NCBI GenBank assembly: GCA_050249835.1
Contig: JBFWPT010000001.1
Span: 186,001 to 250,000, forward strand
Direction: 5' to 3'
Source of the DNA: Miltoncostaea sp050249835
GTDB lineage: Bacteria; Actinomycetota; Thermoleophilia; Miltoncostaeales; Miltoncostaeaceae
Length of the DNA stretch: 64,000 bases
Part shown: positions 33,607 through 42,407 of the stretch, piece after piece
Numbering within the stretch: position 1 is the first letter of the stretch
Layout of the letters: each line of letters opens with the position of its first letter
The notes under the pieces: generated by a model
Told to the model about the DNA's origin: nothing
The model's database searches: none
The model's input: only the letters and a program-made list of their open reading frames with translations
Made by a program: the position numbers and the translations under genes

Positions 33607-33903
33607 CTACTGCCGGCCGACGCCGTAGAAGAAGTTGACGACCTGGGGCGCCATGCCCACCAGGAGACCCGCGCCAGCGGCGATCAGCACTCCCCGCCGC
33701 CCGCTCGAAGTGGCCCCGTGGTGGTTCGACTGCGCCCCCCAGGCCCACGCGATGGCCGCGACGATAAGGGCCGCCAGGATCAGGATGAGCGACCAGGAGT
33801 ACAGGCCGTCGACCAGCCTCTGGAGCTTGTCCTGCCCGGGCAGGCCCGTCGGATCAGGCCTCGCCGAGACCTGAAGGACGAGCTGAAAATTGGTTCCATG
33901 CAC
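33607..33903 (-). CDS. VirB2/TrbC-like pilin or small channel protein
   Basis: The 98-residue protein has two membrane helices (YSWSLILILAALIVAAIAWAW and GVLIAAGAGLLVGMAPQVVNFF) separated by a short polar loop, the plan of VirB2/TrbC pilins and of the DUF6112 group seen in actinobacterial elements. It is the first gene of the eight-gene secretion operon that ends with ardC. An AGGAGC ribosome site lies 11 bases upstream, and the shared dyad is 24 bases upstream. Confidence 0.75.
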   Translation of the reverse strand: MHGTNFQLVLQVSARPDPTGLPGQDKLQRLVDGLYSWSLILILAALIVAAIAWAWGAQSNHHGATSSGRRGVLIAAGAGLLVGMAPQVVNFFYGVGRQ

Positions 33904-33926
33904 CGCGCAGGCTGCTCCTAGAGTCG

Positions 33927-33946
33927 GTTGACTATTTAGAGCAAAC
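33927..33946. promoter_or_regulatory. Operator-like dyad of the secretion operon
   Basis: GTTGACT ATTTAG AGCAAAC forms an inverted repeat with 5 of 7 matched positions and a 6-base spacer, 24 bases upstream of the pilin-like gene. The same element, with the same spacing, occurs at 51251-51270 before the second transfer module. Confidence 0.6.
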
Positions 33947-34443
33947 TAATCTATCGGTGTCAGCGGCGCAACCGGTACGGGTACGGCCACGACCTGCCCC
34001 AGCAGCCACGCGCCATTTGCTGGCCGCTGCAGGTGCCTATCTGTACGGGCTGTTCCACGTCGTTCTGGGGAGCCGGCGTATGAGCGCGCCGGGGCACCCC
34101 CTGGCCACAGTCCTCGCCCCGCCAGCCAACCCACGGCGGCGGTGCACGTCTCGAATCGTCTTCTGCTGAGTCCGGTTGCCCCTTGGCAATCTGACCTGGA
34201 GTACTCGCGATGCCCGTAGCCATGGTCGGCCATTCGTGCGGTGGACCCAGCGCACGCCGCCGTGCGGCAGGCGCGCAAGGGGACGGCTTCCCGTATGTCG
34301 CTGTCGCCCACCCGATCGGGGTCGCCGAGATCCTCGATCGCTTCGGCTGCGTCGACGACCGACCGCCGTTGCGGGGTTTGGGACGGTGGCGGGCTGGTCC
34401 CGCCCTACCGGGGAAGGCGGTGCCGACGGCAACGTCGTTGGGA
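33947..34443. other. Intergenic stretch, no gene recognised
   Basis: About 500 bases lie between the promoter region of the secretion operon and the end of ohr. Several open frames exist, but none has a recognisable protein pattern, a good ribosome site or typical codon use. The first part (33927-33955) is notably AT-rich. It may be a cargo-insertion boundary. Confidence 0.4.
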
Positions 34444-34878
34444 TCACACGGCGGCGTCTCCGAGGAAGAGCGCGACCTCCACGTTGCCCCGTGTTGCCTT
34501 GGAGTACGGGCAAGTCTCGTGCGCCCCCCGCAGCAGCTCGCGGGCGATCTCGTCCTCCACCCCGGGCAGGTTCGCATGGAGGTCCACCGCGAGCGCGTAT
34601 CCGCGGTCGTCCTCCCGGCCGATCGACACCGCCGAGGAGACCGAGAACGTCGTGACCGGGATCCTGCGACGACGCGCCAGTGCCTCCACGGCGCTCAGGA
34701 AGCACGCCGCGTAGCCAAGCGCGAACAGCTCCTCGGGGTTGGTACCCTCGCCGCGCTCGGACGGGCCGCCCAGACTCGGCGGCGGCGTCAGTGTGAGATC
34801 GATTTTCCCGTCGTCGCTGCGCCCACGACCGTTGCGTCCTCCGGTTACGGTGACGCGCGCCGTGTAGAGGACCTTCAC
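34444..34878 (-). CDS. ohr: Organic hydroperoxide resistance protein (Ohr/OsmC family)
   Basis: The 144-residue protein has the Ohr pattern: LYTARVTVTGGRNGRGRSDD at the start, TNPEELFALGYAACFLSAVE with the first catalytic Cys, and ETCPYSKATRGN with the second. It reduces organic peroxides through a Cys pair. The GTG at 34878 gives the family-typical N-terminus. It is the last gene of the long minus-strand operon led by ald. Confidence 0.92.
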   Translation of the reverse strand: MKVLYTARVTVTGGRNGRGRSDDGKIDLTLTPPPSLGGPSERGEGTNPEELFALGYAACFLSAVEALARRRRIPVTTFSVSSAVSIGREDDRGYALAVDLHANLPGVEDEIARELLRGAHETCPYSKATRGNVEVALFLGDAAV

Positions 34879-34909
34879 GCGGCCCCAGTGCGGGGCGGAG
34901 AGTGCAAGC

Positions 34910-35311
34910 TCACTGCCCGGCCGGCTCGTACCGCGTCCCGTGGTGCGTGAGGGCGAGCCACTCGTCGCCCTCACGCACCCAGCTCGCAGTGAAGCGGGTG
35001 TAGGCGCTTAGATCCTCCCCGCTCTCGAGGAAGGCCACGACGTGGTAGTCGCCGTCCACCTCCGCGACATCTGCGCAAACCCGGGCCCGGACGTCGAGGA
35101 TCTCGTACCGCGTGTCCGCGGTCACCTGCGACGCCAGGTCGATGTAGCCGGCCCTGTCGTACCGGCGGCCGAAGATGCTGACGTAGACGAAGTCCGGGTG
35201 CAGGAACCCGGCGAGCTCATCCATCGCTCCCCGGGTGTTGCAGTCCGTCCAGCCGCGGAACCGGTCCCTGATCTCGGCGGCGGCCGCGAGATCCCACTGC
35301 CAGCGAGCCAT
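34910..35311 (-). CDS. SnoaL-like/NTF2-fold protein
   Basis: The 133-residue protein has an NTF2-like pattern: an N-terminal helix with WTDCNTRGAMDELAGFLHPD, the strand YVSIFGRRYDRAGYIDLA and a C-terminal ASWVREGDEWLALTHHGTRY. Such domains bind or convert small ligands in catabolic and biosynthetic routes; the substrate is unknown. It lies 12 bases after the M20 gene. Confidence 0.72.
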   Translation of the reverse strand: MARWQWDLAAAAEIRDRFRGWTDCNTRGAMDELAGFLHPDFVYVSIFGRRYDRAGYIDLASQVTADTRYEILDVRARVCADVAEVDGDYHVVAFLESGEDLSAYTRFTASWVREGDEWLALTHHGTRYEPAGQ

Positions 35312-35323
35312 CGTGCCTCCTCC

Positions 35324-36604
35324 TCAGTACGACGTCAGGAAGTCGAGCAGCACCCGGCACCCCTCCTCCACCGCCGAGACCGGCACACGCTCGTCGCGCG
35401 CGTGGAACAGGCTCAGCAGGTCGAGGTCGGAGCTGAGGATGAGTGGTGCGAACCCGTAGGGCGCGATCCCCAGGCGGGCCAGGTGCTGGCCGTCTGTCGA
35501 CGCCGGGAGCGTGTACGGGACGATCGTCCCCGTCGGATCGGCGGCGTGGATCGCGGCTGAGCAGGCGTCGACGATCGGCCCCGTCCCGGGAGCGCAGGCG
35601 CCGGGGGTGCGGCTCAGGATCTCTAGCGACATGTCGGGGTCCATCGCGGACCTGAGTGCGGTGAGCGTCTTCTCGTCGTCGCCGGGGAGGAAGCGGCAGT
35701 CCACGCCGAGGCTCGCCGAGTCGGGGATGACGTTGAGCTTCGAGCCCGCCTCGAGGACCGTGGGGACGAACGTCGTCGCTCCCGCCTTCGCCACCAGCGT
35801 CCCCAGCGGCCCCAGCGCGGCCAGCGCCTCCTCGCGGTCCTTCGCGCCGTTCCCGTTCGTGACGCCGAGTCGCTGGGCCATGGCCTGCAGATCCTCGACC
35901 GGGGTCGGCACGCCGAGGTTCTGGACCCGCTCGACGAGCTTCGCGATCCTCTCCACCGGGTTCGACACCGAGGAGAAGGCCGCGTGACCGCCGGGTCCCT
36001 CGACCGTGATCCGGCCCCACAGCATCCCCCGCTCGGCGATCTGCAGGGGGTACACGCGCCGGCCGCCCGGAAGGGTCATCGTGAAGCCGCCGATCTCGCC
36101 GATCGCCTCGGTAGCGCCGGCGAAGAGCTCGGGCCGGTTCTCCACGGCCCAGCCGGAGCCGAGACGGCTGCCCATCTCCTCGTCGGCGAAGAAGGCGAGC
36201 ACGAGTTCGCGCCGCGGGGCGTGGGAGCCGCGCGCGAACGCACCGAGCACCGCCAGCACCATGGCCACAGTGGCCTTCATGTCGACGGCGCCACGGCCCC
36301 AGACGAGGCCGTCGGCGATCTCACCGCCGAACGGATCCCGGGTCCAGCCCGCCGGATCGGCCGGCACGACATCGAGATGCCCGTGGACGACGAGGGCCGG
36401 CAGGGACGGGTCCCGCCCCGGCCAGCGGGCGACGACCGAGCAGCGGCCCGGCTCCGGCTCGAGCATCTCCGGAACCGCTCCGAGCCCCTCCAGGATCTCG
36501 CTGACGTACGCGGCGGCGGCGGCCTCCTGCGGCCCCGGGTTGCTCGTGTCGATCTTCAGCAGCGCAACGAGGTGCCGCAGCACCTCCTTCTCCAGGCTCT
36601 GCAT
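35324..36604 (-). CDS. M20-family metallopeptidase/deacylase
   Basis: The 426-residue protein has the M20 zinc site: VVHGHLDVVPAD, then WGRGAVDMKA, FFADEEMGSRLG with the catalytic Glu pair, and a lid domain with GGHAAFSS. The final ligand is in LFHARDERVPVSAVEEG. M20 enzymes hydrolyse N-acyl amino acids, dipeptides or carbamoyl amino acids (ArgE/DapE/succinyl-diaminopimelate type). The ATG at 36604 is chosen for the AAAGG ribosome site 7 bases upstream. In this operon it may release an amino acid that alanine dehydrogenase or the transporter handles. Confidence 0.88.
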   Translation of the reverse strand: MQSLEKEVLRHLVALLKIDTSNPGPQEAAAAAYVSEILEGLGAVPEMLEPEPGRCSVVARWPGRDPSLPALVVHGHLDVVPADPAGWTRDPFGGEIADGLVWGRGAVDMKATVAMVLAVLGAFARGSHAPRRELVLAFFADEEMGSRLGSGWAVENRPELFAGATEAIGEIGGFTMTLPGGRRVYPLQIAERGMLWGRITVEGPGGHAAFSSVSNPVERIAKLVERVQNLGVPTPVEDLQAMAQRLGVTNGNGAKDREEALAALGPLGTLVAKAGATTFVPTVLEAGSKLNVIPDSASLGVDCRFLPGDDEKTLTALRSAMDPDMSLEILSRTPGACAPGTGPIVDACSAAIHAADPTGTIVPYTLPASTDGQHLARLGIAPYGFAPLILSSDLDLLSLFHARDERVPVSAVEEGCRVLLDFLTSY

Positions 36605-36676
36605 GCCCGCCCTTTCGTCTGTCGACCACTCGGTGAGGGCGGCCACGCGGCCACCCTCACCGGAGGCGGTGCTCTC

Positions 36677-37240
36677 TCAGGCCCGGACGCCCTCGCTGGT
36701 CACGCGCAACGGCGTGATGCCGGGGCCGCCACCGAGGCCGCGCTCGTTGAGGGTGCCGCCGAGCCCGGGGCGCACCTCGTCCGCGGGCGGCAACGGGGAG
36801 CAATGGAAGTGCCACATCTTCCAGACGGGGCTCCCCTCGCCGTCGTCGCGCTGGTAGACCTCGGTCGCGCGCAGGAGGAAGTCGTCGTAGTCGGCGCCGT
36901 GCTCCAGCTCCCAGGTCTCCGAGCCGGTCCCCGCGGCGCCAATCGCCCGGATCGGGAAGACGCCCTCGGCCGCGATCCATGCCATGTCGCCGGAGATCTC
37001 GAGGCGCATGATCTTGACGTCGGGGTACTTCACGATGTCGAGCTCTTTCTGGTAGTGCTCCCAGAGCTTGACCTTCTCCTCGATGCCGAAGTACGGGTGG
37101 CCGTTGAGGTTGAACATCAGGTAGGCCATCCCGCTCGGGTAGCAGGACTCCATCAGCGGGATGCTCAGCTGGTGGTTGGCCTCCCACCACTTCTTGTGCA
37201 CTTCGAGGATTGCCTCGCGGTCCTCATCGATCGTCGGCAT
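36677..37240 (-). CDS. SnoaL-like/NTF2-fold protein, tandem copy A
   Basis: The 187-residue protein begins PTIDEDREAILEVHKKWWEA and continues with SCYPSGMAYLMFNLNGHPYF. It resembles the NTF2/SnoaL superfamily of ketosteroid-isomerase-like proteins. It is clearly paralogous to the protein encoded at 37322-37879: the first 75 and last 40 residues align almost without change. The middle, after FPIRAIG, differs. Function unknown; a ligand-binding or isomerase-type role is inferred. Confidence 0.72.
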   Translation of the reverse strand: MPTIDEDREAILEVHKKWWEANHQLSIPLMESCYPSGMAYLMFNLNGHPYFGIEEKVKLWEHYQKELDIVKYPDVKIMRLEISGDMAWIAAEGVFPIRAIGAAGTGSETWELEHGADYDDFLLRATEVYQRDDGEGSPVWKMWHFHCSPLPPADEVRPGLGGTLNERGLGGGPGITPLRVTSEGVRA

Positions 37241-37321
37241 TGAGCCGTCCTTTCGTCGGCGCCCGGTGACGAGCGCATTGCGGAGCGAGCCGTCGCGGCG
37301 GGGATGGAGCGCCGCGCCGGC

Positions 37322-37879
37322 TCAGTCGCGTGTCCCCACGCGGGTGACCCTGAGCGGCGTGATCCCGGGGCCGCCCCCCAGCCCCCGCCCCTCGCGCGTG
37401 CCTCCGAGCCCAGGGCGCTCCTCGTCGGCCGGGGGGAGCACCGAGAAGTGGAAGTGCCACATCTTCCAGACGGGGTTCCCCTCGCCGTCGTCGCGCTGGT
37501 AGACCTCGGTCGCCCGCCCTGGGAAGTAGTTCGGCTCCGAGCCGACCGGGATGGCGCTCGCGCCGGTCCCTTGGTCGCCGATCACGGCGATCGGGAAGAT
37601 CCCCTCCGAGCCGACCCACGCCATGTCGCCCGAGATCTCGATGCGCATGATCTCGATGTCGGGGAACTCGACGATGTCGAGCTCCTTGCGGTAGTGCTCC
37701 CAGAGCGCGACCTTCTCCTCGATGCCGAAGTACGGGTGGCCGTTGAGGTTGAACATCAGGTAGGCCATGCCGCGCGGGTAGCACGACTCCATCAGCGGGA
37801 TGTCGAGCCCGTGGTTGGCCTCCCACCAGTTCTTGTGCACCTCGAGGATGGCCTCGCGGTCCTCATCGAGCGTGGGCAC
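37322..37879 (-). CDS. SnoaL-like/NTF2-fold protein, tandem copy B
   Basis: The 185-residue protein begins PTLDEDREAILEVHKNWWEA and has SCYPRGMAYLMFNLNGHPYF and a shared ending with LGGGPGITPLRVT. It is the tandem duplicate of the gene at 36677-37240, with the largest change in the middle (NYFPGRATEVYQRD against DDFLLRATEVYQRD). Keeping two diverged copies suggests a heteromer or different ligands. It lies 69 bases after the DUF1028 gene. Confidence 0.72.
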   Translation of the reverse strand: MPTLDEDREAILEVHKNWWEANHGLDIPLMESCYPRGMAYLMFNLNGHPYFGIEEKVALWEHYRKELDIVEFPDIEIMRIEISGDMAWVGSEGIFPIAVIGDQGTGASAIPVGSEPNYFPGRATEVYQRDDGEGNPVWKMWHFHFSVLPPADEERPGLGGTREGRGLGGGPGITPLRVTRVGTRD

Positions 37880-37948
37880 GGTGGAGCTCCTTTCTATGGG
37901 CGCCCGATGCGGGCGAGGTGGTCGGGACGGGCGGGCGCGGGGCGCGTC

Positions 37949-38893
37949 TCATGTCGCCTCCGGGTCGGGGGGGAGAAGCCGCTCGAGGGTGGCCGGGTCG
38001 CCCGGCCACATCCCGGCCGCGGCGAGCCGCCGCACGAAGCCGGCGACGCGGGGATCGCCGGTGGCCGCCCGGGCGAAGGCGTCGCGGGCCTCGTCTCCGT
38101 GGCCGGCGCGGGCGAGCAGCAGGCCCCTCCAGACCGTCGGCTCGAGGTTCCCCGTGCCGATGGCGCGTTGCGCCTCCTCGAGCTCGGCGACGGCATCCTC
38201 GACCGCGCCCGCCGGCGCCGCGGCCGGGTCTCCGCTGAAGAGGCCTTCGGTGGCGAGCATGCGGAGGAGGCCCGCGAAGGCGCCGCCGACCCGGAGCAGG
38301 CGCTCGAGCTCGTCGAGGGGGGCGGGTGCGTCATCGACCCGGAGGTCGACCGGGCGGTCGTCGCCGTAGCTCCCCGTCGGGACGATCCGTACCACGAGCA
38401 TGGCGACCGACTGGCGGCCCCGGATGTCACCTCCCAGCGACTCGGCCGCTCGGAGCGCCGCCAGCATGCGCGGCGCCAGGCTTCCGCGGGCCTCGTGGAA
38501 GGCCTCCACCATCGCGCCCGGGATCGCGGGCGAGGCACAGAGGTTGGACTGGGCGCAGACGTCCGGAGCGGCCGCGTCGGCGGCGTCGCCGATGCAGTCG
38601 GCGCCGGTGTGCACGGCGGCGATCCCGGTGATGTCCATGAGCGCCACCTGGCGCACCGCCGCGTCCGGGTCGACGGAGACCATCCGGTCGAGGGCCTCGC
38701 GGGGGCTGACGCCCTCGGCCATCAGCGACAGGCCGGTGGGCCCGTACGAGGCCTCGACGAAAGACTGGGTCGCCACGACCCCGACGCCGGCCCGGCCCCA
38801 GGGGATGAGACGGCCCACCCCGAAGAAGTGCGACTGGACCGCCACTCCGATCTCGCCGGTCCCGGGGTCGCGCGCGAGCAGCGAGTAGGTCAT
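37949..38893 (-). CDS. DUF1028-family protein (Ntn-hydrolase-like)
   Basis: The 314-residue protein has the DUF1028 pattern: TYSLLARDPGTGEIGVAVQS, FVEASYGPTGLSLMAEGVSP, then QSNLCASPAIPGAMVEAF with LAPRMLAALRAAESLGGD. The family has an Ntn-hydrolase-like fold and appears beside amino-acid or peptidoglycan-fragment catabolism genes. The C-terminal 100 residues form a TPR-like or helical extension. The ATG overlaps the livM stop (ATGA). Confidence 0.85.
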   Translation of the reverse strand: MTYSLLARDPGTGEIGVAVQSHFFGVGRLIPWGRAGVGVVATQSFVEASYGPTGLSLMAEGVSPREALDRMVSVDPDAAVRQVALMDITGIAAVHTGADCIGDAADAAAPDVCAQSNLCASPAIPGAMVEAFHEARGSLAPRMLAALRAAESLGGDIRGRQSVAMLVVRIVPTGSYGDDRPVDLRVDDAPAPLDELERLLRVGGAFAGLLRMLATEGLFSGDPAAAPAGAVEDAVAELEEAQRAIGTGNLEPTVWRGLLLARAGHGDEARDAFARAATGDPRVAGFVRRLAAAGMWPGDPATLERLLPPDPEAT

Positions 38894-39993
38894 GCGGGGC
38901 CGCCCTGCTCGTCGGAAGCGGGGTGGTTCGGCCCCGGAGCGCGGTTGCCGAACGGATGGCGGATCCACCTGCCGGCATGCGCGAGGGCGTCGATCGACAG
39001 CTCCCGCCCTCCCATCAGGCCGCTCGGGCGCAGGATCATGATCAGGAGCATCGAGAGGGCGAGGCCCACCTCCATCAGCCCCGGCCGCCCCGGGAACGAC
39101 ACCGGGCCCACGTCGATACCCGCCTCGATCCGGCGCAGGAACTCGCGCAGCGCGGAGATCAGGATCGCCCCCACGACCGCGCCGGCCAGGCTTCCGACCC
39201 CGCCGATCAGGAGCATCGCCAGGATCAGGAAGGTCGGGGCGAGGTAGAACGCCGACGGCGCCACATTGCCCTGCAGCTGGGCGTAGAGCCCGCCCCCGAT
39301 GCCGACGATGAAGGCGCTGAAGACGAGGGCGACGCCGCGGACCCAGCCGACGCGGATGCCCATCGCCCGGGCGGCGATCGGATCCTCACGGGTCGCTTTG
39401 ATCTTGAGGCCCATGCTCGACTCCTGGAACACCCACACCAGGACGATCACGAGCAGCGCGGTGACCAGGGCGACGACCGTGGTCGTGTTCGTCGGGATGG
39501 CCGAGATGCCCTGTACCCCGTTGGTGACGCTCTTCCAGTTCGAGGCGAGGGCGACGGCGGTCACGAGGATGGCGATGGTCGCAAGCCCGGCCGTGAGGCC
39601 GGCCATCCGCGACAGGGGCAGGGCGAGCACCGCCGCGACCGCCGCCGCGACGAGCCCGCCCAGGACGACGGCCAGCGCGAAGGAGGTCTCCGCGCCCTGG
39701 ACGCTGCTCGCCATGTCGCGGAACAGCACCTCCTTCAGATCCGCCGGCACCGTGAGCACGGCCACGACGTAGGCGCCAATGGCCACGAAGCCCAGGTGGC
39801 CGAACGAGAAGACGCCCGTCAGGCCGGTGAAGGAGTAGAGCCCGACGACGATCACGAGGTTGATGAGCGCGCCCACCACCACGCGGTCGATCGACTCGCC
39901 GCCGAGCGACCCGAGCACGGTCGACAGCGTGACGAGCGCCAGCAGCAGCAGCAGCGGGGTGGTGCGCAGCACCATCGGCCGGAGGGCGGTCAC
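38890..39993 (-). CDS. livM: Branched-chain-amino-acid-type ABC permease (LivM)
   Basis: The 367-residue protein has about nine or ten membrane helices and the LivM loop YSFTGLTGVFSFGHLGFVAI. The cytosolic EAA-like region is LKIKATREDPIAARAMGI. It works with LivH, LivG, LivF and LivK to import branched-chain or other amino acids, amides or related acids. It overlaps livH by 4 bases. The C-terminal tail of 40 residues is polar. Confidence 0.88.
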   Translation of the reverse strand: MTALRPMVLRTTPLLLLLALVTLSTVLGSLGGESIDRVVVGALINLVIVVGLYSFTGLTGVFSFGHLGFVAIGAYVVAVLTVPADLKEVLFRDMASSVQGAETSFALAVVLGGLVAAAVAAVLALPLSRMAGLTAGLATIAILVTAVALASNWKSVTNGVQGISAIPTNTTTVVALVTALLVIVLVWVFQESSMGLKIKATREDPIAARAMGIRVGWVRGVALVFSAFIVGIGGGLYAQLQGNVAPSAFYLAPTFLILAMLLIGGVGSLAGAVVGAILISALREFLRRIEAGIDVGPVSFPGRPGLMEVGLALSMLLIMILRPSGLMGGRELSIDALAHAGRWIRHPFGNRAPGPNHPASDEQGGPA

Positions 39994-40880
39994 ACGCGGC
40001 CCTTCGCAGCCCGGGTCACGATGAGTCCCTGGGGCCGGAACGTGAGGGTCAGGAACACCGCGCCGTAGACGAACGCGTCGCGGTACGGGCGCAGCTCGAC
40101 GGGCAGGTATGCCTGCAGGGCGACCGTGACGGCGCCGAGCAGGAAGCCGCCGAGGACCGCCCCGCCCAGGCTGCCCATGCCGCCGAGGATCGTGGCGACG
40201 AAGGCCAGGAGCACGATGTTGACGCCGATGTTCGCCTGCACGACGCCCGCCTGCGAGGTCACGACCAGGGCGGCCACCGCGGCGAGCAGCCCGCTGATTG
40301 CGAAGGCGGTGGCGATGACCCGGTCGGCGCGCACGCCGAGCAGCCGCGCGGTACGGAAGTCCTCGGCGGCGGCGCGCATCTGGATGCCCATCCGGGTGCG
40401 GGTGAGGAAGACTCCCAACGCGGCGAGCAGCGCCACCGTGACGATGACCGTGATCAGGTCGAGGTTGAGGATCACGACGTTGCCGAGGTCGAACGACTCG
40501 CCGAAGAACGGCGAGACGACCCCCGAGCGCGTCTCGGGTCCGAGGATCAGGATGGCCAGGTTCTGCAGGAGGTAGCTGAGGGCGAACGACGTGATCAGGA
40601 GCGTCGCCGGGCTCGCGCCGCGCACCGGCCGGAAGGCGACGCGCTCCATCGCCAGCGCCACCACCACCACGAGCACCGCCATCATCAGCAGGCGCAGATA
40701 GATCGGCACGTCGCCCAGCAGGAGGAGCGCGAAGGCGCCGACCATGATCAGCTCGGAATGGGCGAAGTTGATGAGGCCGAGGATCCCGAAGATGAGCGCC
40801 ACGCCCAGGGCGACCAGCGCGTAGAGGCTGCCCAGCGCGATCGCATCGACGACGCTCTGGGCGGCGAGGGTCCCGTTCAC
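39990..40880 (-). CDS. livH: Branched-chain-amino-acid-type ABC permease (LivH)
   Basis: The 296-residue protein has eight or so membrane helices and the LivH motif GLINFAHSELIMVGAFA, plus the cytosolic loop MRAAAEDFRTARLLGV. It pairs with LivM as the membrane channel. The start overlaps the livF end by 4 bases. Confidence 0.9.
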   Translation of the reverse strand: MNGTLAAQSVVDAIALGSLYALVALGVALIFGILGLINFAHSELIMVGAFALLLLGDVPIYLRLLMMAVLVVVVALAMERVAFRPVRGASPATLLITSFALSYLLQNLAILILGPETRSGVVSPFFGESFDLGNVVILNLDLITVIVTVALLAALGVFLTRTRMGIQMRAAAEDFRTARLLGVRADRVIATAFAISGLLAAVAALVVTSQAGVVQANIGVNIVLLAFVATILGGMGSLGGAVLGGFLLGAVTVALQAYLPVELRPYRDAFVYGAVFLTLTFRPQGLIVTRAAKGRV

Positions 40881-41626
40881 GTTCCCTCCCCCTGTGACGT
40901 GAGGGTCTCGGCGACGCTCGCCTCGACGCCCAGGTAGGTGGCGACGAAGTCGTGCTCGCCGAGGAGCTCCTGGGTGCTGCCCTCGAGCACGACCCGGCCC
41001 GTGCGCAGCACGTAGGAGTGGTCGGCGAAGAGGACGGCCCGAGCCGCGTTCTGCTCGACCAGGAGGATTGTGACCCCGTCCTTGCGCAGGGCCTCCAGCA
41101 GATCGAAGACTTGGTCGATGATGAGCGGGGCGAGGCCGAGCGAGGGCTCGTCGAGCATCAGCAGCCGCGGCCGCGACAGGAGCGCGCGGGCGATCGCCAG
41201 CTGCTGCTGCTCGCCGCCGGACAGCTTGCCCGCCGACTGCTTCCTCAGCTGGCCGAGGGCCGGGAAGCGCTCGAGGAGCTCCGCGATCTGGGCGTGCGCC
41301 GCGCGCTGGTCCGACCGCACCGTGGCGCCCAGGCGCAGGTTGTCCATCACGCTGAGCGTGGCGAAGATGTGGCGCCCCTCCGGCACCAGCGACATGCCGC
41401 GGCGTACGAGCCGCTCCGAGGCGACCCCGTTGGTCTGCTCGCCGTCGAACCGGATCGAGCCCGAGGCCGCCGGGACGAGCCCGACCACGGCGCTGAGCAT
41501 GCTGGACTTGCCGGCGCCGTTGGGGCCGACCACCGCGACCGCGGAGCCCTCGTCGACCGAGAACGAGACGCCCTGGAGCGCCGCGACGCGGCCGTAGCGG
41601 ACGACCAGGTCCTCAACGACCAGCAT
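40877..41626 (-). CDS. livF: ABC transporter ATP-binding protein (LivF)
   Basis: The 249-residue protein has Walker A VGPNGAGKSSML, signature KLSGGEQQQLAIARAL, Walker B RLLMLDEPSLGLAP and the LivF-type switch LLVEQNAARAV. It is one of two ATPases that drive the importer. It overlaps livG by 14 bases. Confidence 0.92.
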   Translation of the reverse strand: MLVVEDLVVRYGRVAALQGVSFSVDEGSAVAVVGPNGAGKSSMLSAVVGLVPAASGSIRFDGEQTNGVASERLVRRGMSLVPEGRHIFATLSVMDNLRLGATVRSDQRAAHAQIAELLERFPALGQLRKQSAGKLSGGEQQQLAIARALLSRPRLLMLDEPSLGLAPLIIDQVFDLLEALRKDGVTILLVEQNAARAVLFADHSYVLRTGRVVLEGSTQELLGEHDFVATYLGVEASVAETLTSQGEGT

Positions 41627-42407
41627 CGCGCTGCTCCGTGATCCCGTGCCCGAGGTAGGCCTGCAGCACCGCCGGGTCGCTGCGCACCTTGGCGGGGGTG
41701 CCGTCGGCGATCGTCTTGCCGTGGTCGAGCACCTGGATGCGGTCGCAGATGCTCATGATCAGCCGCATGTCGTGCTCGATGATCACGAGCGTGCACTCGA
41801 AGTCGCTGCGCACCCGCAGGAGCGTCTGCACGAGGTGGTCGCTCTCGGCCTCGTTGGTGCCGGCCGCGGGCTCGTCCAGGAGCATCACCCGCGGGGCGCT
41901 CGCCAGGGCACGTGCGATGCCGAGGCGGCGCTCGTCCCCGTGCGGGAGGCCCTGGGCCGGGTCGCCGGCGCGGTCTCTGAGCCCGAGCGCCTCGATGATG
42001 CGCGCGGTCCGCCGCCGGGCCTCGGCCCGCGGCGTGCCGACGCCGAGGGCGCCGACCTCGATGTTCTCGCGGACGGTCAGCGCGGGGAACGGGCGCACCG
42101 CCTGGAAGGTCCGGCTGATCCCGACGCGGGCGGTCCGCTCGGGGCCCCACCGGGTGGCGTCGCGGCCCATGAGCTCGACCGAGCCCTGGCTCGGGCGCTG
42201 AAACCCGCTCAGCACGTTCATCAGCGTCGTCTTGCCGGCGCCGTTCGGGCCGATCAGCCCGAGCACCTCGCCCTCGACGACCGACAGCGAGACTCCGTCG
42301 AGGGCCCGGACGCCGTCGAAGTGGACGGCCACGTCCCGGGCGGCGACCAGGGGCGCGGCCGCGTCGGCCGACACGCCCGCCGGAGCCGTTCCCGGGGTTG
42401 CGGTCAC
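41613..42407 (-). CDS. livG: ABC transporter ATP-binding protein (LivG)
   Basis: The 264-residue protein has Walker A IGPNGAGKTTLMNVLSGF, the LivG-specific region RVGISRTFQAVRPFPALTV, Walker B RVMLLDEPAAGTNEAE and IIEHDMRLIMSICDRI. The signature is unusual: GLPHGDERRLGIARAL replaces LSYGxQRRLEIARAL. The GTG at 42407 overlaps the upstream stop. It pairs with LivF. Confidence 0.9.
   Translation of the reverse strand: MTATPGTAPAGVSADAAAPLVAARDVAVHFDGVRALDGVSLSVVEGEVLGLIGPNGAGKTTLMNVLSGFQRPSQGSVELMGRDATRWGPERTARVGISRTFQAVRPFPALTVRENIEVGALGVGTPRAEARRRTARIIEALGLRDRAGDPAQGLPHGDERRLGIARALASAPRVMLLDEPAAGTNEAESDHLVQTLLRVRSDFECTLVIIEHDMRLIMSICDRIQVLDHGKTIADGTPAKVRSDPAVLQAYLGHGITEQRDAGR

Noticed and set aside
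33947..34443. Several open frames between the secretion operon and ohr
   Set aside because: None has a ribosome site, recognisable family or normal composition.
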